64,000 bases of DNA, taken from NCBI GenBank assembly GCA_034926225.1, contig JAYFRF010000001.1:248001-312000 (forward strand). The letters run 5' to 3'. Within the stretch, counting starts at the first letter, position 1, and every line of letters begins with the position of its first letter. The notes under the pieces were generated by a model that had not been told where the DNA came from, searched no databases, and worked only from the letters and a program-made list of their open reading frames with translations. Positions 7,028-15,539 of the stretch are shown here, piece by piece. This DNA comes from JAAZKA01 sp034926225. Its GTDB lineage: Bacteria > Bacillota > Clostridia > Oscillospirales > QAMX01. Position numbers and translations under genes: made by a program.

Positions 7028-8500
7028 TTGTCAAAGATTTACGAGGACATCGCCGCGCGAACCGGCGGGGATATTTATATCGGCGTGGTCGGGCCGGTGC
7101 GAACGGGAAAATCGACCTTTATCAAACGCTTTATGGAATCCATGGTGATCCCGCGCATCGACAACGTGTACCGCCGTGAGCGGGCGCGGGATGAGCTGCC
7201 GCAGAGCGGTTCGGGAAAAACCATCATGACCGCCGAGCCGAAATTCGTACCGGAAGAAGCCGTAGATCTGCGCTTCGGCTCCACCTCCCTGCGCGTACGC
7301 TTAATCGACTGCGTCGGCTATATGATTGACGGCGCGCTGGGGCAGTTGGAAAACGACACGCCGCGCATGGTGACGACGCCGTGGTATGACCACCCGATCC
7401 CGATGAAGGAAGCCGCTGAAGTCGGTACGCGCAAGGTCATCGCCGAGCACTCGACCATAGGGCTCGTCATCACGACCGACGGCTCGATCACGGACTTCCC
7501 GCGCGAAGCATATATAGAAGCGGAAGACCGCGTCATACGTGAGCTGCAGGCGCTCGGGAAACCGTTCCTGATCGTCGTCAACTCGACGGAGCCTGAGGCT
7601 GTGGGCACGCAGAAGCTTGCGCAGGAGCTACGGGAGCGGTATGATGTGACCTGTGAGGCGGTCAACTGCCTGACGCTTGATGAAGCGGGCGTCGAGGGGA
7701 TTCTTGGTGCGGTTTTGAAAGAGTTCCCCATTCGCGAAATTCAGATCACACTGCCCGCATGGGCAAAATCGCTTGCCGATAGCGGCGGCGAGGTGGCAAT
7801 GTCGCTTGCGTCCACTCTGCGGGAAGCGGCGGCGGGCGTCCATAAACTCTGGCAGGCGGATCACTTCATTGAAGCGCTCGGTGGGAAGCCGTATATCGAG
7901 CACGCGGAGCTTGCGGGTGTCAGCATGAGCAACGGTGCGGCAAGGGTGGCTGTAACGGTGCCACGCACGCTGTACTACGACATGATCGAGGATGCGACGG
8001 GCATCCGGCTCTCGGATGAAGGCGCGCTGATTCCGCTTCTTCGTGAACTTTCCGGAACCAAACGCGCTTACGACAAGATCGCGGGTGCGCTCGAGCAGGT
8101 CAACGCAACGGGGTACGGTATCGTCATGCCGTCGATCGACGAGATGATGCTGGAGGAGCCGGAGATCGTGCGCCAAGGCGGCAAATTCGGCGTCCGCCTG
8201 CGGGCGTCCGCGCCGAGTATCCATATGCTGCGCGCCGACATCCATACGGAGATCTCCCCGACCGTCGGGTCGGAGAGTCAGTCGGAAGAGCTTTTGGCGT
8301 CGCTTCTCAAGACCTTCGACGGCGACCCCGGACGGCTGTGGGAGTCGAACATCTTCGGAAAATCCCTGCATGAGCTGGTAAACGAGGGCCTCAACGTAAA
8401 GCTCAATCATATGCCGCTGGAAGCGCGTGGAAAGCTGCAAAACACGCTGGAACGTATTATCAACGAGGGCAGCGCGGGGCTGATCTGCATTATCTTATAA
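7028..8500 (+). CDS. spoIVA: Stage IV sporulation protein A, coat assembly ATPase
   Basis: SpoIVA is the mother-cell ATPase that polymerises on the outer forespore membrane and is the base for coat assembly. The 490 residues match the family length (B. subtilis 492). The start is a TTG at 7028 after an AAGGGGG box; the N-terminus then aligns with the family (DIAARTGGDIYIGVVG). Walker A is GPVRTGKS at 22-29, and the GTPase-like fold continues with RLIDCVGYM and LIVVNSTEP. The C-terminus ends in a short hydrophobic stretch, AGLICIIL, as expected of the membrane-targeting tail. The gene follows sipL by 15 bases and is closed by the terminator at 8541-8576. It is firm evidence for endospore formation. 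Confidence 0.97.
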   Translation: MSKIYEDIAARTGGDIYIGVVGPVRTGKSTFIKRFMESMVIPRIDNVYRRERARDELPQSGSGKTIMTAEPKFVPEEAVDLRFGSTSLRVRLIDCVGYMIDGALGQLENDTPRMVTTPWYDHPIPMKEAAEVGTRKVIAEHSTIGLVITTDGSITDFPREAYIEAEDRVIRELQALGKPFLIVVNSTEPEAVGTQKLAQELRERYDVTCEAVNCLTLDEAGVEGILGAVLKEFPIREIQITLPAWAKSLADSGGEVAMSLASTLREAAAGVHKLWQADHFIEALGGKPYIEHAELAGVSMSNGAARVAVTVPRTLYYDMIEDATGIRLSDEGALIPLLRELSGTKRAYDKIAGALEQVNATGYGIVMPSIDEMMLEEPEIVRQGGKFGVRLRASAPSIHMLRADIHTEISPTVGSESQSEELLASLLKTFDGDPGRLWESNIFGKSLHELVNEGLNVKLNHMPLEARGKLQNTLERIINEGSAGLICIIL

Positions 8501-8540
8501 AAAGAAGCCGCCTATAGGCCGAGCGCTCTGAAGAATAGAA

Positions 8541-8579
8541 AAACCCAGCTGAAAAGAATGCTTTCAGCTGGGTTTTTTC
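8541..8579. terminator. Bidirectional terminator between spoIVA and the DUF3795-like gene
   Basis: A perfect 14-bp stem (8541-8554 with 8562-8575), a 7-base loop, a T-run on the right and an A-run on the left. It serves convergent spoIVA (plus) and the gene ending at 8594 (minus). Confidence 0.9.
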
Positions 8580-8593
8580 TTATAGGATTATGC

Positions 8594-9160
8594 TCATTTT
8601 GATAAATGGGTCTTAGGCTTCTGATTCATTTTTAGGGTAATGCCATTTTGTTTTGCCATGCCCTCAAAATATGTTACGGCAACCAAAGCTTTTTCCTTTC
8701 GCGCGGCTGCTAAAGAAATATCGGTTTCCAAATTTTTAATAACGGTCTTTACGTCTGAGAGTTCTAAAAGGTTAACTGCGAGGCAGAAAAATGTTTTGCG
8801 ACGGCCATCATCGTAGTTTTCTAGTAAGTATTTCAGAATTGTTGCCTTTTGCTCAAGCTTTGCAAGATAAACTGACATTCCCTTACTTTTTGCCTTTTCA
8901 AGATCTATTATTTGATTGCGGTGAGTAATAAAGGAATCGAACTCTGTTATGGCGTTATATTTGGTACAAGGATATTCACTGCATTCAAAACAATAGTTAT
9001 ATCCCCCGTGCTCCAAGCTGCATCTAGCAATGACACAGCCTTGATTACCTGCTCCGCCACCACAGCCCGGACAGTATCCACCCAATTTCATGGTGCATAG
9101 GGCACAGTTTAAACCACATAGTGAGAATGATAAATCATTTCTCCTAAAATTTTTCATCAT
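8594..9160 (-). CDS. Cysteine-rich DUF3795-like protein
   Basis: A 188-residue protein whose first 70 residues are rich in cysteine (SLCGLNCALCTMKLGGYCPGC, GCVIARCSLEHGG, YCFECSEYPC), a pattern resembling DUF3795 proteins proposed to bind zinc or an iron-sulfur centre. The rest is helical and lysine-rich with no domain I recognise. Base composition is clearly more AT-rich than the flanking genes and codon use differs (many AAA, TTA, ATA codons), which suggests recent acquisition. The ribosome binding site is weak. It stands alone between two terminators. Function unknown. Confidence 0.75.
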   Translation of the reverse strand: MMKNFRRNDLSFSLCGLNCALCTMKLGGYCPGCGGGAGNQGCVIARCSLEHGGYNYCFECSEYPCTKYNAITEFDSFITHRNQIIDLEKAKSKGMSVYLAKLEQKATILKYLLENYDDGRRKTFFCLAVNLLELSDVKTVIKNLETDISLAAARKEKALVAVTYFEGMAKQNGITLKMNQKPKTHLSK

Positions 9161-9254
9161 ACCATTCCAGTACCATAGCTAATATATTATTTTACATAGA
9201 TAATATCACATATCCTTTTCTTTAGCAAGCAAGGAGTCTGAATAGCGCAAATTA

Positions 9255-9290
9255 AAATCGGCTACAGCTGTTGCAAGCTGTAGCCGATTT
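9255..9290 (-). terminator. Terminator downstream of tadA
   Basis: A perfect 15-bp stem (9255-9269 with 9276-9290) and a 6-base loop. On the minus strand a T-rich tail (TTTTAATTT) follows, as expected for the leftward mecA-like/tadA transcript. The rest of the 9161-9311 gap is AT-rich and shows nothing else. Confidence 0.8.
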
Positions 9291-9311
9291 ATGTCCTTTA
9301 GGGCAACGCCC

Positions 9312-9776
9312 TTAGAGGATGCTTCCATCCTCTGCCCGAATCTGCTCAAAAAACTCGCCTAAAAGCGCCGCACAGGGCTTTTCCAGCACTCCCGCGTACA
9401 CCTTCGGACGGTATAAAACCCGCTCAGAAAAGAGGTCGAATATACCCCCGCAGGCGCCTGCCATGGCGTCCCGCGCGCCGTAGACGAGGGTGCCGATTCG
9501 GGCGTTTAGGATAGCGCCGGCGCACATCGGGCACGGCTCGAGCGTGACATACAGCTCGCAGTCGGACAGCCGCCAGCGTCCGAGAATCGCCGATGCCGCC
9601 CGCAGTGCTTCCACCTCGGCATGGGCCGTCGCGTCGGACGCAGCCTCCCGCCGGTTGCGGCCTTCGGCGATGATCTCGCCTTTGCGGACGATGACGCAGC
9701 CAACGGGGACGTCACCGGTCGCCAGGCACTCCCGCGCGATGGTCAGCGCTTTGCGCATGTACTGCTCCCGTTCCAT
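9312..9776 (-). CDS. tadA: tRNA-specific adenosine deaminase TadA
   Basis: TadA deaminates A34 of tRNA-Arg(ACG) to inosine. The 154 residues show the zinc-dependent deaminase site: HAE with His52 and catalytic Glu54, and PCPMC with Cys82 and Cys85. ILNARIGTLVYGARD and GACGGIFDL are typical TadA sequences. A GAGGAG box seven bases before the ATG at 9776 fixes the start, so the gene overlaps the upstream MecA-like gene by 34 bases and is probably translated from the same message. The length matches bacterial TadA. Confidence 0.95.
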   Translation of the reverse strand: MEREQYMRKALTIARECLATGDVPVGCVIVRKGEIIAEGRNRREAASDATAHAEVEALRAASAILGRWRLSDCELYVTLEPCPMCAGAILNARIGTLVYGARDAMAGACGGIFDLFSERVLYRPKVYAGVLEKPCAALLGEFFEQIRAEDGSIL

Positions 9777-10204
9777 TCGGATACTCCTCTTTGCAGTTTT
9801 ACAATGGCGTCATCGCACAAAAGACTCCCTTCCTCCAGTACACGTATGGCGGTGACCGCGTCGGTAGGCGGAGCATATTCGCACAACAAGTTGTCGTAGT
9901 CGCTGGAAACGGCTATGTAATAACGTCCGGCGTAGCATATGAGTCTGGAAGGAGCACTTTCACAGGCCAGCGCCGCGTCAAATACGTCGGAAAGCGTGTC
10001 GAAACCGTAGAATAGTTCGCCTGTGCAGCGTGCAAAAACAACGGCGCATGAGCCGCTGACAAAGGTGTCCAGCTCCAGCGCGCCGTCGGGAACGATGCCA
10101 CGGTTTGTGAATATATCACGGGCCGTCTCGCGAATCGCTTCCGCATCGGCATCCGACGTGAGAGTAAAGACAATGCTTGACGGCCCGGTTTTTAAGACCT
10201 TCAT
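9743..10204 (-). CDS. Short MecA-family adaptor-like protein
   Basis: About 153 residues. The C-terminal half resembles the ClpC-adaptor domain of MecA: FYGFDTLSDVFDAA, SRLICYAGRYYIAV, and a closing EYAPP with a RVLEEG-type helix. MecA brings substrates to ClpC in Bacillus; here the N-terminal part is short compared with B. subtilis MecA (218 residues), so partner specificity may differ. I prefer the start at 10204 (MKVLKTGPSS), with AAAGGAG about 12 bases upstream; an in-frame ATG at 10237 lacks a ribosome binding site. The assignment rests on pattern recognition alone. It overlaps tadA at its 3' end. Confidence 0.55.
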   Translation of the reverse strand: MKVLKTGPSSIVFTLTSDADAEAIRETARDIFTNRGIVPDGALELDTFVSGSCAVVFARCTGELFYGFDTLSDVFDAALACESAPSRLICYAGRYYIAVSSDYDNLLCEYAPPTDAVTAIRVLEEGSLLCDDAIVKLQRGVSEWNGSSTCAKR

Positions 10205-10251
10205 CGGTTCAGCCCACTCCTTTGAGATACATTTCATCGGGGGATATGGGC

Positions 10252-10257
10252 ATTATA
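10252..10257 (-). promoter_or_regulatory. Probable -10 box of the mecA-like/tadA unit
   Basis: On the minus strand, a perfect TATAAT about 50 bases before the start at 10204. The matching -35 region is poor (TTTCCA-like at about 17 bases). Confidence 0.5.
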
Positions 10258-10294
10258 CCGCGTTTTCTTACGTTTGGAAAGTGAAAATTTCTGG

Positions 10295-11782
10295 TTATTT
10301 TAGTTCAATTTCGTCCATCAGTATAATTACATAATCTGTGGATTCCGTGTCCCGATAAATTGTCAGTATGATCGTATCGCCGACTTTGAAGGTGTTTTTG
10401 ATCAGGTTGATGTCCGAGATCGACGTAACTGGATCGCCGTTGACCGCCGTGATGATATCGCCGGGCTGAATGCCCTTGGCATAGGCATCGCTTTTTTCGC
10501 TGACCGTCACGATATACACACCCTCGGGCACACGGTAAGCCTGCGCTTTATACGCGTCCACGGTGGAACCGGTGATACCGATTGTCGGATAACCGGAGAC
10601 CTGACCGTACTGCAAAAGCTCGTCAACGATGGGTTTAAAGATAACCGTCGGGATCGCAAAGCATAAGCCTTCGTATGTGTCGGAACTGAGTTTCACGGTA
10701 TTGATGCCTATGACCTGACCGTAGCAGTTTAAAAGCGGTCCGCCGGAGTTACCGGGATTGATCGCGGCATCGGTCTGAATAAGCTTTAATTTATTGCCTT
10801 CCGCGTCGACGACAATATCGCGGTCGATTGCCGAGATGATACCGGAGGTGGTGGTGCCGGAGAGGTCTAAAGACGAGGGGTTGCCGATCGCGACGGCAAG
10901 ATCCCCTACCTCAAGCGCATCCGAATCACCGAACTCAGCGGCAGGCAGATTATCCGCGTCGATCTTTAAGATGGCAATATCGGATTTTTTATCCGCGCCG
11001 ATAAGCGCCGCGGTGTATTCCGATTTATCGTTAAGAATTACCGTATACGAGACCCCGTTTTCCACAACATGGGCATTAGTTAAAATAAACCCGTCATCCG
11101 ACATGATAATCCCTGAGCCGAGACTTTGGCCGCCATAAGTAGCGTCGAGCGTCGTCACAACGCCGACGACGGACGGGACGACCTTGTCATAGATTTCCTT
11201 GATGGTCAAAACACGCATACCGTTCTCATCGTAGACGGGAGCGGCGGTGGTTTTGACAGGCGCGGGCAGGATTTCGATGGTCGGCGCGTCCACGATTGCC
11301 TGAAAAACGGTGGTCGCCGCCGCCTGGGCGGTGGTTGCGGAGGAGATAGCGCTTTGCGCCGGCGGCTTGATCGGATTTTCTCCGGAGGTTGTCGCGTCTC
11401 CCCCGGAGGAGAGTCCCAACGCCGCGCCCATATCGCTGCGCAGTAAGCCGTAAACCGCGATGCCGCCGGTTAATAGCAATACGAAGATGCCGAGCGTAAC
11501 GATAAAGATGATCAGTCCTGCGGAGGCTCTGCGCTTCCGTCTGCGGCGGGGCGGAATATCATCGTAGGGTGAACGAACAGTGGTATAACTGCGATAAGCG
11601 GAATCTGCATACGGAGATCCGGACGCCGCACGCTGCCGCGCGGAATCATAGGCGGGATCGGAAAAGGGTTCCGTATTGCCGTCCGATTGGGTATGCTGCG
11701 CGCTGGGGGATGCGTCGGGAATGCGAATCTCGTCTGTGCTGCGTGGGGGCTGCGGGTTATCGCTCGGGTTCCATTTATCCAT
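10295..11782 (-). CDS. htrA: HtrA/DegP-like membrane-anchored serine protease with PDZ domain
   Basis: About 495 residues: a cytoplasmic Pro/Ser-rich N-terminus (1-95) ending in a basic RRRRKRR patch, one membrane span (about 98-122), a low-complexity linker, a trypsin-like protease domain and one C-terminal PDZ domain (from about residue 395). The triad is visible as NAHVV (His), SDIAILKID (Asp) and NPGNSGGP with Ser at about 346. This topology puts the protease outside the membrane, for quality control of exported proteins. The ATG at 11782 has a CGGAG box five bases upstream; an open frame to 11818 lacks one. It lies downstream of a two-component system on the same strand, suggesting a shared envelope-stress response. 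Confidence 0.93.
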   Translation of the reverse strand: MDKWNPSDNPQPPRSTDEIRIPDASPSAQHTQSDGNTEPFSDPAYDSARQRAASGSPYADSAYRSYTTVRSPYDDIPPRRRRKRRASAGLIIFIVTLGIFVLLLTGGIAVYGLLRSDMGAALGLSSGGDATTSGENPIKPPAQSAISSATTAQAAATTVFQAIVDAPTIEILPAPVKTTAAPVYDENGMRVLTIKEIYDKVVPSVVGVVTTLDATYGGQSLGSGIIMSDDGFILTNAHVVENGVSYTVILNDKSEYTAALIGADKKSDIAILKIDADNLPAAEFGDSDALEVGDLAVAIGNPSSLDLSGTTTSGIISAIDRDIVVDAEGNKLKLIQTDAAINPGNSGGPLLNCYGQVIGINTVKLSSDTYEGLCFAIPTVIFKPIVDELLQYGQVSGYPTIGITGSTVDAYKAQAYRVPEGVYIVTVSEKSDAYAKGIQPGDIITAVNGDPVTSISDINLIKNTFKVGDTIILTIYRDTESTDYVIILMDEIELK

Positions 11783-11920
11783 AAAAACTCCGTTCCTATT
11801 CATGGACGGTGGGCGCATGTACGCCCGTTTTGGCGAATTGTCGTCTGTCTATAAAGGGTATTCTACTCGATAACCATAAACGGCGCGTGTCGGAAGATTG
11901 AATTTTTTGTAAAACGTATG

Positions 11921-13333
11921 CTATTCGACGGCGGGAAGCGTGAAGATGAACTTGGCAAGCCCGTTTTCGCTGCGGGCGACGATGCTCTCGCCATGCATCT
12001 TGAGGATGGATTTGACGATGAACAGCCCGAGCCCCGCGCCGTTGGCGTCTACGGCGCGCGAGGTATCCGCCTTGTAGAAGCGGTCAAACAGGTAGGGCAG
12101 CTTATCCTCCGGGATACTGCCGGTGTTGGCGATGGTCGTGACCACCTTCGAACCGTCGCGGACGACGCTGATGGCAAGTGTACCGCCGGGCGGGGTGAAC
12201 TTACAGGCGTTGTCCGTCAGATTAAAAACCACCTGTACAAGGTTATCGGGGTCGGCCATAACAAACATATCTTCCTGCTCGAAGTCAATCTGAACATCGA
12301 TATTTTTTTCAAGCAGAACTTGTTCAAAGCCAAGGATCGTCTGCCGTATGGTTTCACAGAGGTCGAAGCGTGCCGGATGAATCTGCGTCTGCCCGGACTC
12401 GATGCGGGATGCTTGCAGCATACGGATGACAAGCCTCGACAGCCGCTTTGTATCGGCGCTGATGCGGCGCAGATACTCATCCTGACGTTCCGGTGGTATG
12501 GTGCCGTCGAGGATGCCGTCAACAAAACCGGTGATCGTTGTCATCGGCGTCTTCAGTTCATGCGAAACGTTGGCGATAAAGGAGGAACGCAGCTCCTCCA
12601 GCTTATTGAGAGACGAGCTCATCTGGTTGATCGCATGGGCAAGCTCGCCGATCTCATCGTCACGGTCTTCCGTCACTTTCGGCGAGAAGTCGCCGCGGCT
12701 GTAGGAGCGGGTGACTACGATCATCTTTTTTATCGGACGCGACATGCTCTGCGCGACGTAATAGGAGACGATAATCGCCATAAAGAGAATGAACGCGGCA
12801 TAGAGGAAGAAAGTACGCTGCGTATCTTTGACGGCGTCAAACGGGCCGGAAGCCGGTGAGGAGACGAACAGCGCGAAGGTCGTCTGCGCATCGGGGCGCC
12901 TAAACAGGATGCCGCTCGTGTAGTAGATGCCCGAGAGCGCGCCGCCGAGGTCACCGACTTGATAATACGAGCCGGTGGCTTTTAGCTCATCCATGATGCT
13001 GCTGTCGACAAATTCCAGCGCGCCTTCCCGGATACCGTCCACATCCGCATAATAAAGAAGGATGCCGTCCGAATTGCAGATGATGACGTTGGAGCCTTCG
13101 TCGAAGATCTGGGTCACGGAGTTGAGATACATCTCCCGTACAACGGGCGTATCGTTATAAAGGAGGGAGATGGTCATTGAGGCGATATTCTTTGTTTTCA
13201 GCTCAAGCTGTTCCTTCGTATTTTCGACGGACATCGTATAGGAGCGCCACATAAACAGGGTCCCGGACAGCAGGAAGCTGAACAGGAGCAGGGAGACGGT
13301 AACGATCAGATAGCGCCCGAAGAGGCTTTTCAT
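11921..13333 (-). CDS. Membrane sensor histidine kinase
   Basis: A 470-residue classical sensor kinase: TM1 about residues 9-28, an extracellular sensing region 30-172, TM2 about 174-196, HAMP about 196-248, HisKA with SHELKTPM and the phospho-acceptor His258, and a HATPase domain with NLTDNACKFTP (N box) and GAGLGLFIV (G2 box). It resembles the PhoR/ResE/WalK group; the extracellular part is PAS/Cache-like in feel but I cannot name its ligand. The ATG overlaps the upstream response-regulator stop by four bases (ATGA), so the two are cotranslated. htrA follows after 138 bases on the same strand. Confidence 0.95.
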   Translation of the reverse strand: MKSLFGRYLIVTVSLLLFSFLLSGTLFMWRSYTMSVENTKEQLELKTKNIASMTISLLYNDTPVVREMYLNSVTQIFDEGSNVIICNSDGILLYYADVDGIREGALEFVDSSIMDELKATGSYYQVGDLGGALSGIYYTSGILFRRPDAQTTFALFVSSPASGPFDAVKDTQRTFFLYAAFILFMAIIVSYYVAQSMSRPIKKMIVVTRSYSRGDFSPKVTEDRDDEIGELAHAINQMSSSLNKLEELRSSFIANVSHELKTPMTTITGFVDGILDGTIPPERQDEYLRRISADTKRLSRLVIRMLQASRIESGQTQIHPARFDLCETIRQTILGFEQVLLEKNIDVQIDFEQEDMFVMADPDNLVQVVFNLTDNACKFTPPGGTLAISVVRDGSKVVTTIANTGSIPEDKLPYLFDRFYKADTSRAVDANGAGLGLFIVKSILKMHGESIVARSENGLAKFIFTLPAVE

Positions 13334-14019
13334 AATGCGCGCCGCAGCTCAAATTTATAGCCGACGCCCCAGACCGTGGCAAGTGACCACTCTTCACTCA
13401 CGTCTTCGAGCTTCTCGCGCAGACGCTTGACGTGAACGTCGATGGTACGGGTGTCTCCAAAGTAATCAAAGCCCCAGACTTCGTCTAAGAGCTGCGAACG
13501 GGTAAAGACGCGGTTCGGATTCGACGCGAGAAAATATAAAAGCTCGATTTCTTTAGGCGGCGTATCGACCTTTTTCCCCTTGACGGTCAGCTCATATGCT
13601 TCCATATCGATCACCAACCCATCGAACACGAGTCTCTTCGACACAACGGATTCCGGCGCATAACGGCGCATGACGGCATGCACGCGGGCGATGACCTCCT
13701 TCATCTCAAGAGGCTTGACGATGTAGTCGTCCGCGCCCATTTCAAGGCCGGTGATCTTATCGACGGTTTCTCCTTTGGCGGTCAGCATGATGATCGGCGT
13801 GGAGGATTCGCGGCGGATTTCGCGGCAGACCTGCCATCCGTCCATAACGGGCAGCATAATGTCGAGCATAACGAGATCGGGGTTAATGCGCTTATACTCG
13901 CGCAGACCGTTTGAGCCATCGGACACGCCGAAGACTTCAAAGCCGTCCTTCTCAAGGTACAGACGTAAAAGCTCGCGGATATTGGCATCATCTTCAATAA
14001 TTAATGCTTTCTTTGGCAT
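13330..14019 (-). CDS. OmpR/PhoB-family response regulator
   Basis: About 229 residues: a receiver domain (1-120) with acidic pocket EDD at 9-11, phosphorylation site Asp53 in VMLDIMLP and the conserved Lys in DDYIVKP, then an OmpR-type winged helix (about 133-229) with PPKEIELLYFLASNPNRVFTR and TIDVHVKRLREK. I start it at the ATG at 14019 (MPKKALIIEDD), seven bases after AGAGGA; an upstream in-frame ATG at 14043 lacks a good site and would add a non-homologous tail. It is the partner of the overlapping histidine kinase and probably autoregulates the operon, perhaps with htrA as a target. Confidence 0.95.
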   Translation of the reverse strand: MPKKALIIEDDANIRELLRLYLEKDGFEVFGVSDGSNGLREYKRINPDLVMLDIMLPVMDGWQVCREIRRESSTPIIMLTAKGETVDKITGLEMGADDYIVKPLEMKEVIARVHAVMRRYAPESVVSKRLVFDGLVIDMEAYELTVKGKKVDTPPKEIELLYFLASNPNRVFTRSQLLDEVWGFDYFGDTRTIDVHVKRLREKLEDVSEEWSLATVWGVGYKFELRRAL

Positions 14020-14144
14020 GCGATCGTCCTCTTTCCGCCGCACCGCCGTTTTTATACGGATTCTTTGCGGCTGGGTTCAGTATACACGTACTAAATCAGT
14101 AGTTTATGAACGTTTTATTTATTTTCTGTAAATTCAATTGAATA

Positions 14145-15413
14145 TTATGTATGATTTTGTCCAAAATAACGCCACATAATATAAACAACAGGAAGCGCGG
14201 CAGCCGCGTTTAAAAGATCGGATACGCTCCAGACGGCTCTTGCCGAAAATAACGCACCGAATCCCGCCGCAAGCGTCCATAATATCGGGTAGGTTTTTGG
14301 CGGCAGACCGGGCAGCGCATGGGTAAACGCCCGGGATCCGATATAACACCAGCCAAGGATGCATGCGTAGCCTAAAAGCGCAATGGTGATACGGAGGATG
14401 GGCTGCCCTGCCGGGATGAGGGAAAAAACCCGGATGCAGAACACCGCGCCATCCGTTTCGGAGATACCGGCGTGCAGAACGGCGCAAACGAAAGCAATTC
14501 CGGTGACGCCGCAAAAAACGACGGTGTCCCAAAAAGTTGCCGTTGCGGAAACCATAGCCTGCCGCGCAGGGGTTCCGTCCGGGAGCGCGCCGGCGGCAAT
14601 ACCAGCGGTGCCGAGGCCGGCTTCGTTGGAGAAAAGTCCGCGAGAGACGCCGTAACGGACGGCTCGCATGGAGGATGCGGCGGTAATCGTACCGCCAAGG
14701 GCGCCGTAGACTGCCGCACGGAAGCGAAAAGCTTCCGTGAAGATCGCGTGAAGTGCGGCGGGGAATACGTCGCGGCAGACAATTATTATAGCAATACAAC
14801 CGAATAGATAGAGCGCTGCGGTGAGTGGTATGAGCTTTTCGCATGCTTTTTGGATCCAAACGGCGCCGCCGAGTACTACAAAAGCGGTTGAAACCGCTAA
14901 TACGATGGCGGTGACGGGTCTGGCCACGGGCATGGCAAACGCGACGGTGTTCGCGGGAATCATGGAACCTAAAAACAGCCCGCCGATCGCAACGACAAGT
15001 GCATAGAAAACGCCGAGAGGCCGCCCCATGGCATCCCATGGACCGCCCGTGCGGATCTCCTTGCGGCATTCCAGCGTCATCCGCGCCTCGGCATAGGTCG
15101 TTGCGATTCCGAGCAAGCCCGCAAGCCAGCACCAGAGTACCGCGCCCGCGCCCCCTCCGATGATTGCGAGGGCGACGCCGACGATGTTGCCGACGCCCAA
15201 GGTTGCGGCAAGCTGGACGGCAAGCGCCTGAAAGCTGTGATGCACGCCTGTGACGGCATCCGCGCGGAGGGAATCGCGTATTCCCTGTCCTATTTTCCGT
15301 TGAGGAAAGCCGAGGCGAACGGTTAAAAACAGATGCGTTGCACAAAGAAGCAGCGGCAAGGGAAAGCTCCACAGCGCGGCTCCCAAAGCTTCCAAATTGG
15401 ACAGAACGATCAC
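14145..15413 (-). CDS. AGCS-family sodium:alanine/glycine symporter
   Basis: A 422-residue polytopic membrane protein of the alanine or glycine:cation symporter family, importing small neutral amino acids with Na+. Family motifs are TLGVGNIVGVALAI, GGPWDAMGRPLGV and GLFSNEAGLGTAGIAAGA, with about ten hydrophobic segments. It is somewhat shorter than the usual 450-500 residues. The start is a GTG at 15413, seven bases after AAGGAG. It appears monocistronic; the 125-base gap to the response regulator (14020-14144) holds no clear terminator and only a weak TATACT-like -10 for the regulator gene. Confidence 0.9.
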   Translation of the reverse strand: MIVLSNLEALGAALWSFPLPLLLCATHLFLTVRLGFPQRKIGQGIRDSLRADAVTGVHHSFQALAVQLAATLGVGNIVGVALAIIGGGAGAVLWCWLAGLLGIATTYAEARMTLECRKEIRTGGPWDAMGRPLGVFYALVVAIGGLFLGSMIPANTVAFAMPVARPVTAIVLAVSTAFVVLGGAVWIQKACEKLIPLTAALYLFGCIAIIIVCRDVFPAALHAIFTEAFRFRAAVYGALGGTITAASSMRAVRYGVSRGLFSNEAGLGTAGIAAGALPDGTPARQAMVSATATFWDTVVFCGVTGIAFVCAVLHAGISETDGAVFCIRVFSLIPAGQPILRITIALLGYACILGWCYIGSRAFTHALPGLPPKTYPILWTLAAGFGALFSARAVWSVSDLLNAAAALPVVYIMWRYFGQNHT

Positions 15414-15461
15414 GGAAGGGCTCCTTCTTTTTCAAAAATTGGGGCGACCCGGAAAAAACTC

Positions 15462-15490
15462 TTGCTTTTTAAGCGGATTTGGTGTATAAT
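15462..15490 (+). promoter_or_regulatory. sigma-A promoter of efp
   Basis: TTGCTT (15462-15467), a 17-base spacer and a perfect TATAAT (15485-15490), 50 bases before the efp ATG. Confidence 0.8.
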
Positions 15491-15539
15491 GAAGCGTCAA
15501 GGTGTTACAATGATATTTTATGTAATGGAGGAACCCTAT

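Noticed and set aside
11918..12859. 313-codon frame opposite the histidine kinase
   Set aside because: Antisense shadow; the kinase has H, N and G boxes and overlaps its response regulator.
14134..15435. 433-codon open frame overlapping the symporter gene
   Set aside because: It is the same strand but another frame of the AGCS gene; the translation is Arg/Cys/Ser-rich with no motifs, and the symporter frame has full family motifs.
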